Assembly (NCBI RefSeq): GCF_900094805.1
Contig: NZ_FMAT01000001.1
Location: forward strand, 1,126,196-1,190,195
Reading direction: 5' to 3'
Source of the DNA: Arthrobacter sp. NIO-1057
GTDB taxonomy: Bacteria; Actinomycetota; Actinomycetes; Actinomycetales; Micrococcaceae
Length of the DNA: 64,000 nt
Shown: in pieces, positions 54,132 through 61,300 of the stretch
Layout of the letters: each line of letters starts with the position of its first letter
Numbering within the stretch: position 1 is the first letter of the stretch
Position numbers and translations under genes: made by a program
Notes under the pieces: generated by a model
The model's database searches: none
What the model was told of the DNA's origin: nothing
Seen by the model: the letters and a program-made list of their open reading frames with translations, nothing else

Positions 54132-54842
54132 TTAAGCACCTGCCTTCTGGCTCTGGATGTGACGCAGCATTGCTGCTGGTGCAACCTCGTCCAGCGGAAG
54201 ACCGCGGCGAGCTGCAACAGCCTGTGGCTCTTCCAGAGCCTTCAGTGCAGCAATGGTGCCCTGAACGATGTTGATCTGGTTCTGCGAACCCATCGACTTC
54301 GACAGGATGTCGTGGATGCCTGCACATTCCAACACGGCGCGCACTGGACCACCGGCGATAACACCGGTACCAGGAGCAGCTGGGCGGAGCAAGACAACGC
54401 CAGCGGCGGCCTCACCCTTGACCAGGTGTGGGATGGTGGTGCCAACGCGTGGAACGCGGAAGAAGGACTTCTTAGCCTCTTCAACGCCCTTAGCGATAGC
54501 AGCAGGAACTTCCTTGGCCTTACCGTAGCCAACGCCTACCAGACCGTTGCCGTCACCAACAACGACAAGTGCGGTGAAGCTGAAGCGACGACCACCCTTG
54601 ACGACCTTGGAGACGCGGTTGATAGCTACAACGCGCTCAAGGAACTTGTCCTTGTCTTCGTTGCGGTTATCCTTCTGGTCACGGCCACGGCCGCGGCCTT
54701 CGCCACGTCCACGACCTTCACCACGACCGCGGCCTTCGCCGCGACGGGATCCAGCGTTCTCGGTAGCGGGAGCCGATGCAGTCTCGACTGCTTCAGTAGC
54801 TTCAGACACCTGAGTTTCCTTCTTGTTAGTAGCTTCGCTCAC
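54132..54842 (-). CDS. rpsE: 30S ribosomal protein S5
   Basis: The 236-residue decoding-fidelity protein has its conserved body from [47 protein letters not shown] to the S5 C-terminal [25 protein letters not shown]. An N-terminal extension of about 65 residues contains repeated Gly-Arg-Gly-Glu units (residues about 32-55), making it much longer than the 166-residue E. coli form. Low-complexity extensions are known in high-GC actinobacteria. The GTG start overlaps the rplR stop (GTGA). Confidence 0.97.
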   Translation of the reverse strand: MSEATNKKETQVSEATEAVETASAPATENAGSRRGEGRGRGEGRGRGEGRGRGRDQKDNRNEDKDKFLERVVAINRVSKVVKGGRRFSFTALVVVGDGNGLVGVGYGKAKEVPAAIAKGVEEAKKSFFRVPRVGTTIPHLVKGEAAAGVVLLRPAAPGTGVIAGGPVRAVLECAGIHDILSKSMGSQNQINIVQGTIAALKALEEPQAVAARRGLPLDEVAPAAMLRHIQSQKAGA

Positions 54843-55210
54843 AGTGCCAGCCCACCTTCACGTGCGCCGTCAGCAACAGCAGCCACGCGACCGTGGTACT
54901 TGTTGCCACCGCGGTCGAAGACAACTGCTTCGATGCCAGCTGCCTTGGCGCGCTCTGCAACGAGCTGACCAATCTGCTTGGACTTTGCGGTCTTGTCGGC
55001 ATCGCTATTGCGAAGATCTGCTTCCATGGTCGACGCGCTGGCCAGGGTGATACCCCGCGAGTCGTCCACAATCTGTACGAAGATGTGGCGAGCCGAGCGG
55101 TTGACAACCAGGCGTGGACGAGCGGCGGTGCCAACGATGTGCTTGCGCACACGCTGGTGACGACGACCGCGCTGAGCGGACTTGCTCTTGCCCTTGATTC
55201 CGATAGCCAT
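54839..55210 (-). CDS. rplR: 50S ribosomal protein L18
   Basis: The 123-residue 5S rRNA-binding protein contains [45 protein letters not shown] and the end [26 protein letters not shown], the L18 signature. It lies two bases after rplF and overlaps rpsE by four bases. Confidence 0.98.
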   Translation of the reverse strand: MAIGIKGKSKSAQRGRRHQRVRKHIVGTAARPRLVVNRSARHIFVQIVDDSRGITLASASTMEADLRNSDADKTAKSKQIGQLVAERAKAAGIEAVVFDRGGNKYHGRVAAVADGAREGGLAL

Positions 55211-55212
55211 AA

Positions 55213-55749
55213 TTACTTACCAGCCTTTCCGACCTTGCGGCGGATGATCTCGCCAGCGTAACGGATACCCTTGCCCTTATAAGGCTCGGTCTTACGCAGC
55301 TTGCGGATGTTGGCGGCAACTTCACCGACGTGCTGCTTATCAATACCAGCAACGGTGATCTTGTTGTTGCCCTCGACCGTGTAGGTGATGCCTTCTACAG
55401 CTTCAACCTTCACTGGGTGCGAGTAACCCAGAGCAAGCTCCAGGTCAGCGCCCTTGGCCTGTACGCGGTAACCGGTACCGTGGATTTCGAGCTTCTTCTC
55501 GTAGCCCTCGGTGACACCGATGATCATGTTGTTGATCAGGGTGCGGGTCAGACCGTGCAGCGAACGAGCCTCGCGGGAATCGTTCGGACGGGAGACGGTA
55601 ACATCGTTCTCGTTCTTAGCAACGGTGATCGGAGCCGAAACGGTCAGCGAAAGCTCACCCTTTGGGCCCTTTACGGCGACCTGCTGGCCGTCGATGTTCA
55701 GTTCAACGTTGGCAGGAACGGTGATCGGAAGACGTCCAATACGTGACAT
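55213..55749 (-). CDS. rplF: 50S ribosomal protein L6
   Basis: The 178-residue protein has two L6 domains: [34 protein letters not shown] and the C-terminal [57 protein letters not shown] lies upstream of the ATG at 55749. It is 20 bases after rpsH. Confidence 0.98.
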   Translation of the reverse strand: MSRIGRLPITVPANVELNIDGQQVAVKGPKGELSLTVSAPITVAKNENDVTVSRPNDSREARSLHGLTRTLINNMIIGVTEGYEKKLEIHGTGYRVQAKGADLELALGYSHPVKVEAVEGITYTVEGNNKITVAGIDKQHVGEVAANIRKLRKTEPYKGKGIRYAGEIIRRKVGKAGK

Positions 55750-55769
55750 TGTCTGTTTCTTCCTTCCTG

Positions 55770-56168
55770 TTACCAGACGTAGGCGAGGACTTCCCCACCC
55801 ACGCCCTTCTTTGCAGCCTGACGGTCAGTAAGCAGACCGGAGGAGGTGGACAGGATCGCGATGCCAAGACCACCGAGCACGTGAGGCAGGTTGGTGGACT
55901 TTGCGTAAACGCGAAGACCTGGCTTGGAGATACGACGTACGCCAGCGATCGAACGCTCGCGAGTTGGGCCGTACTTCAAAGTGATAGTCAGAGTCTTGCC
56001 GACTTCAGCTGCAACTTCCTCGAAGGAGGCAATGTAGCCCTGTTCCTTCAGGATGTTAGCGATGCGTACCTTGAGCTTGCTCGATGGCATCGACACGGTG
56101 TCGTGGTGTGCCGAGTTAGCGTTACGCAGACGAGTCAGCATATCTGCGACTGGATCTGTCATAGACAT
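55770..56168 (-). CDS. rpsH: 30S ribosomal protein S8
   Basis: The 132-residue central-domain 16S rRNA binder has N-terminal [31 protein letters not shown] and the closing [35 protein letters not shown]. It follows rplE after only 57 bases, with no S14 gene between, unlike most bacteria. Confidence 0.98.
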   Translation of the reverse strand: MSMTDPVADMLTRLRNANSAHHDTVSMPSSKLKVRIANILKEQGYIASFEEVAAEVGKTLTITLKYGPTRERSIAGVRRISKPGLRVYAKSTNLPHVLGGLGIAILSTSSGLLTDRQAAKKGVGGEVLAYVW

Positions 56169-56225
56169 GTGGGCTTCAGCCCTTCCTCGTTACGGTTTCC
56201 TTAGCGGACCTGTAACGTAGTGAGA

Positions 56226-56795
56226 TTAGTTGTTGGTCTTGAATGGGAAGCCCAGAGCCTTAAGCAAGGCACGGCCTTCGTCATCAGTCTTGGCGGTGGT
56301 CACCACAGTGATGTCCATACCGCGCACGCGATCGATCTTGTCCTGATCGATTTCATGGAACATCGACTGTTCGGTCAGACCGAAGGTGTAGTTACCATTG
56401 CCATCGAACTGGCGGTCGCTCAGGCCGCGGAAGTCGCGGATACGAGGCAGTGCCAGGGTGATCAGGCGATCAACGAATTCCCACATGCGATCGTTACGCA
56501 GGGTGGTGTGCGTACCGATTGGCATGCCTTCGCGCAGCTTGAACTGTGCGATGGACTTGCGAGCACGGGTGATCACTGGCTTCTGACCGGTAATAGCGGT
56601 CAGGTCCTTGACGGCACCTTCAATGAGCTTCGAGTCCTTGGCGGCTTCGCCGACACCCATGTTCACTACAACCTTGGTCAGGGATGGTACCTGCATTGGG
56701 TTTGCGTAGTTGAACTGCTCCTGCAATGCAGGGCGGATCTCTGCGTTGTACTTTGCCTTCAGACGTGGCTGGATCTTGGTGGCTGCTTCAGTCAT
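56226..56795 (-). CDS. rplE: 50S ribosomal protein L5
   Basis: The 189-residue 5S rRNA-binding protein contains [42 protein letters not shown] and [27 protein letters not shown], then [35 protein letters not shown]. Its ATG overlaps the rplX stop by one base (TAATG). Confidence 0.98.
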   Translation of the reverse strand: MTEAATKIQPRLKAKYNAEIRPALQEQFNYANPMQVPSLTKVVVNMGVGEAAKDSKLIEGAVKDLTAITGQKPVITRARKSIAQFKLREGMPIGTHTTLRNDRMWEFVDRLITLALPRIRDFRGLSDRQFDGNGNYTFGLTEQSMFHEIDQDKIDRVRGMDITVVTTAKTDDEGRALLKALGFPFKTNN

Positions 56796-57139
56796 TACAG
56801 ATCCTTTCCGGAAGCCTTGGCGAAACGAACGCGTACAGTCTTGGACACGCCGTTCTTTTCTACGGTTTCCTCGCGGAAGCCGACGCGGGTTGGCTTCTTG
56901 GTTTCTGGGTCAACCACTGCAACGTTGGAAACGTGCACTGGAGCCTCAACAACCTCGATGCCGCCGGTGGTGGAACCGTTCTCGTTCTGACCAGCCTTGG
57001 TGTGCTTGGTGACGCGGTTTACGCCTTCAACCAGCACGCGGTTGGACTCGGTGATGACCTTCAGGACCTTGCCCTGCAAGCCACGATCCTTGCCTGAGAT
57101 GACCTGAACCAGGTCACCCTTCTTGATCTTTGCGCCCAT
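56795..57139 (-). CDS. rplX: 50S ribosomal protein L24
   Basis: The 114-residue assembly-initiating protein has KOW motif [25 protein letters not shown] at the N-terminus and [26 protein letters not shown]. It lies two bases after rplN. Confidence 0.98.
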   Translation of the reverse strand: MGAKIKKGDLVQVISGKDRGLQGKVLKVITESNRVLVEGVNRVTKHTKAGQNENGSTTGGIEVVEAPVHVSNVAVVDPETKKPTRVGFREETVEKNGVSKTVRVRFAKASGKDL

Positions 57140-57141
57140 GG

Positions 57142-57510
57142 TTACAGCACCTCCGGAGCCAGGGAAACGATCTTCATGAACTTCTTGTCACGAAGCTCAC
57201 GACCCACTGGGCCGAAAATACGGGTACCGCGTGGTTCACCTTCGTTCTTCAAGATCACAGCTGCGTTCTCGTCGAACTTGATGTAGGAACCGTCTGCACG
57301 ACGGATTTCCTTCTTAGTGCGAACGACGACTGCCTTTACGACGTCGCCCTTCTTCACGTTGCCGCCAGGAATTGCATCCTTGACGGTAGCGACAATGGTG
57401 TCGCCAATGCTTGCGTAGCGACGCTTCGAGCCACCAAGAACACGAATGGTAAGGATTTCCTTAGCACCGGTGTTATCGGCAACCTTGAGTCGCGACTCCT
57501 GCTGAATCAC
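57142..57510 (-). CDS. rplN: 50S ribosomal protein L14
   Basis: The 122-residue protein [40 protein letters not shown]... ends [25 protein letters not shown]14 sits at the subunit interface. It is the first r-protein gene of this cluster. The usual upstream neighbour rpsQ is not present within the window, so its promoter must lie in the spacer at 57511-58267. Confidence 0.98.
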   Translation of the reverse strand: MIQQESRLKVADNTGAKEILTIRVLGGSKRRYASIGDTIVATVKDAIPGGNVKKGDVVKAVVVRTKKEIRRADGSYIKFDENAAVILKNEGEPRGTRIFGPVGRELRDKKFMKIVSLAPEVL

Positions 57511-58267
57511 TTCTTACTCCTGTCGTCTCGCTGGTTCTCTAACGAGCCTTGCGGAACGGATATGGTCTCCACGATACGTATCGCTTACCCCCACCGACGC
57601 GGGCGCACCGAATGCTGATCCCAAATGGCGGCAGGGCCGAGGCGTAAAATATCGAGGCTGTACTTGTGCGTCTAAACTGATTTAGGCCGCACTGCATCGC
57701 GCCGAAGGTGGATAGTCCCCGAACACGATGCGCACAGATTCTTAAGTCTAGCGCAGAGTGGCGCAAAACCGAAATGGTGTGGTATGCGCAAATAAGGCGT
57801 TGTTCGTCACATGTACTTCCGTGAACTTCCGCGGAATTACATAGAATCTCTCGGCTCTCTGACGGCTTCTTTTCCGAGAGAAAGTGATGATCTGACAGTT
57901 ATTTCGCCCGTGCAGCTCGAACTTCCAAGTCTCAACGTCGATACAATGTTGACGAATTTACCGAGCAGAAATTTCGCTATTGCAATCCGCGGTCATCAAC
58001 ACCCAGTGATAAAAAATCGTGATGTCGTTCGACTGATGTGCTTTCTAACTGGAGCGGCATCGGCTGTATTCGCGCTCTCTTCGGTTTTTAAAAGAGTTCA
58101 CCGAGGAAACTGCAGAAATTACAACTAGAAAGGCCGACAACGCATGCCATAGGTTCGGGTAGTAACCCGGCGTGAAGGCCTAGTTGACCGCCTCGGCTGA
58201 TCTAGCGCAAAACCCAAGTTCTGCCATTCACTTTGGGATTCGAAGTGAATTTAACCATTAGTCCCAT
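57511..58267. other. Spacer between the AAA+ gene and rplN with no supported gene
   Basis: This 757-base region is AT-richer than the r-protein genes. It should carry the rplN promoter on minus; TAGACT at about 57744-57749 is a possible -10. The 105-codon plus-strand frame at 57811-58128 has no ribosome binding site, no motif and only a short hydrophobic stretch, so I do not call it a gene. No remnant of rpsQ or another S10-operon gene is visible. Confidence 0.5.
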
Positions 58268-58326
58268 ATTTCTGGCGAAGATCCCCGTATAGCCAGAAAT
58301 GCCCGCCTAGTCTCTGGGATTAGGCG
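58268..58326 (-). terminator. Tandem hairpins downstream of the AAA+ gene
   Basis: CGCCTA/TAGGCG (58304-58309 with 58321-58326) and ATTTCTGGC/GCCAGAAAT (58268-58276 with 58292-58300) lie 35-90 bases after the AAA+ gene stop on minus. They probably end its transcript before rplN. T-tracts are weak. Confidence 0.55.
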
Positions 58327-58360
58327 AACATTTCCTAGTTGAAAATCTTGAACAAAAGTA

Positions 58361-61300
58361 CTAGGCACCTGATTCAGTGATTACGTCTTTGGTTGCTAGC
58401 ACACGGCGTACGGAATCAAGGATCGCTCTAGTGAGACTTAGATGCGATTCCTGCCAATCTTGAACTGTCTGTAACGGATATTCCTCAGTCGTTATGATTT
58501 CAGCTTCCGGGGTAACGCTATCACCTCTATAGCCTGAGGTTGCCGGCAAATCCCCATTGCTACCGCCTGCGAAGTAATACATCTTTGACTTGTTTCCAGG
58601 AATGAAACGCAATTGCATGCCCATACTGTGCCCTCCCTGCCAGTAAACTTCTTGGATTCCGAGAGCCATGAGCTCTGGACCTGCAGGCGCACTGGATCCG
58701 CGAACGATCCCTGGAGCCAGTTCTTGGGCTGCATTGCCGACTTGTTCGCGTACAGCCGTACGTCGACGTTCACGTTCTTGACCACTTATTTCTTCGCGGA
58801 ATACTTTGGATGCGGGCAAGGTCGATCTAGGCACAACCGTTAGATTCGAAGTTTCATTCCCCCTTGGAGCAATAAGTTCGGCTCCTTCACAAGCCGCGAC
58901 AAGGTCGACGATAGAAATCCTGTTGAGTTCTTCACGACCAGGCGTAACAAGAAGGTCTGAGAAAATTCGTCCATTCCTATGCTTCTCGGCGGAGGCAAGA
59001 AGATAACCCATATCGTTTGCGTTGGTCTTGCCTGATTCACGCACGTCTCGGCGCTCCATCGCGTAGTCCAAACGTAATGCCAATTCCGGTAATACATCCT
59101 CGTCCAGTATTTCCTGCCTAGACATCGCCATTGCGTGGAAAATCCCGACTAGTTCATTATTGTCGTACGGTTCGAAACTCAGCTTTTTGAATGTGAAGAC
59201 TTCATTGGTGCTTCCGGCTTCAACGAACCGGTTCAAATCATAATCTTCACCAGCAAAAATAATTGCCGAGTACAGCCCGCTCTTGACTAGGATTTCCTTG
59301 GCTTCTGAAGCGAACTCCTTAACGAATGCGTCTGATAGTCGTTGGCCTCTGCTGTCGAGATAAAGAACTCCGCCTGTAGAACTACTTACTATCTCAACAA
59401 CCCATTTTTTGAAACCATCGTTGCTTATGTCCGTTAGCTCATCTAGCGCTGCATACTCGAATTTATTGCTAGGTAGTAGCCCAAGCGCGCAGTAGAGGCG
59501 ACCCAACAGTCGTGCAATGGTCTTCTTACCTGTACCTGCTTCGCCACTGAAGAGCAAGAACTCCGCCACATTTTCTTCCGCACGAAGTCCCAATGCACGT
59601 CTAGTCTGATGCGCTCGTGCTTCAGCTAGCCATTCCGAGATCGTTGCCTTCAGAGGCTCTTGTCCTACGTGGTTTTCTAATTCTTCCACGAGCCGCTCGA
59701 CGGTTTCAGCAGATTCAGCTTCCGTGCTATTTTCGGCGGGCTTCATGACGAATTCGCCAGCGACGAGTTCGTCTACTAAATCCGCTTCACCGGCTTCGAC
59801 TATAGACGGCAGTTCCGATCGACTCATTGGGTGTTCGTCGACTCGGACCTGGGAAATTGCTTGCGAATATCCTGCTACTAAATCGATGCTATCCTGCTCT
59901 GGTTCGAAAGGTTCGGCGAAATCTGGCGAGATATCGCTGTCATAATGCGGTACCTCTCTTGAATCCTGATTTTTTTCAGCAAGTTCTTGAAAAGTTTTCG
60001 GTTCTCTTCCTATCAACTCTTCAAGTGCAGGTTTGAGATCGCAGCTTAGAACCTCCGTGAGCTCCTTAGCCGTTGGTTGATAACCAGAAATCTCGAAGAC
60101 TCGTTGATCGCGGAGCCGAGCAGCATGAGCAACCAGATTGCCTATCGAACCTGCATTTCCCCATGATTTTGACGCGAAGACACCGTTGTTTTCTGCGCAG
60201 GTAAGTCTGTTCTTGAGCAGCACTAACGCATCGTTATCCAGATATCCTCCCTGTGCGGCTAGCATCTGTTCCGCAATCTGAACGAGTTCAAGCGCTGAAT
60301 AAGGGAAGAATTCAATGGTTGTCTCGAAACGGCGTGCCAGGCCGTCGTTCAATGCCAAGAAGTCTTGCATCGGTCCGGCATAGCCCGCAGCGATGACCAA
60401 GAACTTTCCTGCATCGTCACTCATCCTCTTCATTAAAGCTTCGACGGCTTCAACGCCCGGATCGTTTTCCGAACGTCCTTTAAGTGTGTAAGCCTCGTCG
60501 ACAAATAGAACACCGCCCATCGCGCTATCAATAACTTCATTGGTTTTAATCGCAGTTTGGCCAACATAACCTGATACCAACCCGGACCTATCGACTTCGA
60601 CCACGTGTCCGCTAGGAAGCAAACCTAACGCCCGATATAAGCGAGCCAGCAGCCGGGCGATGGTCGTCTTGCCCGTTCCCGGGGGTCCTACAAATAGCAA
60701 ATGTGGAAGCCGTTCGCTAGCTTGTTCGATCCCTAGCTCTGTGCGTCGTAGCTTGGCTTCAACACCAAGGCGTAGCGCTCTAACCTGTGCTTTCAGCTCC
60801 GGTTGTCCAACCTTGGCGTCGAGCTCGGCTAAGACATCTTCGACGCTCTCATCGACTTCGGAGTTCCCACCGAGCAACTCTTTGAGCGCCGGTTCAATGT
60901 CTGCGACTGTCAGAGTATTCAGGTCTTTATCCAGCCGAGGATTCGCAGGATCTTGTAGCACACGCTGATCGCGCAATCGGGATGCGTGGGAAACCAAATT
61001 CTGAATAGAACCAGCGTTTCCCCATTCAGATGAATCAAAAATTCCAGACTTCTCAGCACTGACCAAACGACGTTCGAGGTGCTTTCCCGCTTCAACCTCG
61101 AATCGTCCACCCCGTGCGCCCAGCATCTGTTCTGCAATCTGATGAAGCTCAAGAGCCGAATAGGGAGAGAAACTAATAGTCGTTGGGAAACGACGTTGCA
61201 ATCCAAAATTCATCTTCAAGAAATCCTGCATCGGCCCTGCATAGCCCGCCGCTATAACCAAGAATTTCCCGGCATCATCGCTCATCCTTTTCATGAGTGT

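Noticed and set aside
54159-54968. 269-codon plus-strand frame
   Set aside because: Shadow of rpsE; its length results from the Gly-Arg-rich codons of the S5 extension.
57811-58128. 105-codon plus-strand frame upstream of rplN
   Set aside because: No ribosome binding site or motif, and the single hydrophobic stretch can arise by chance in AT-rich DNA.
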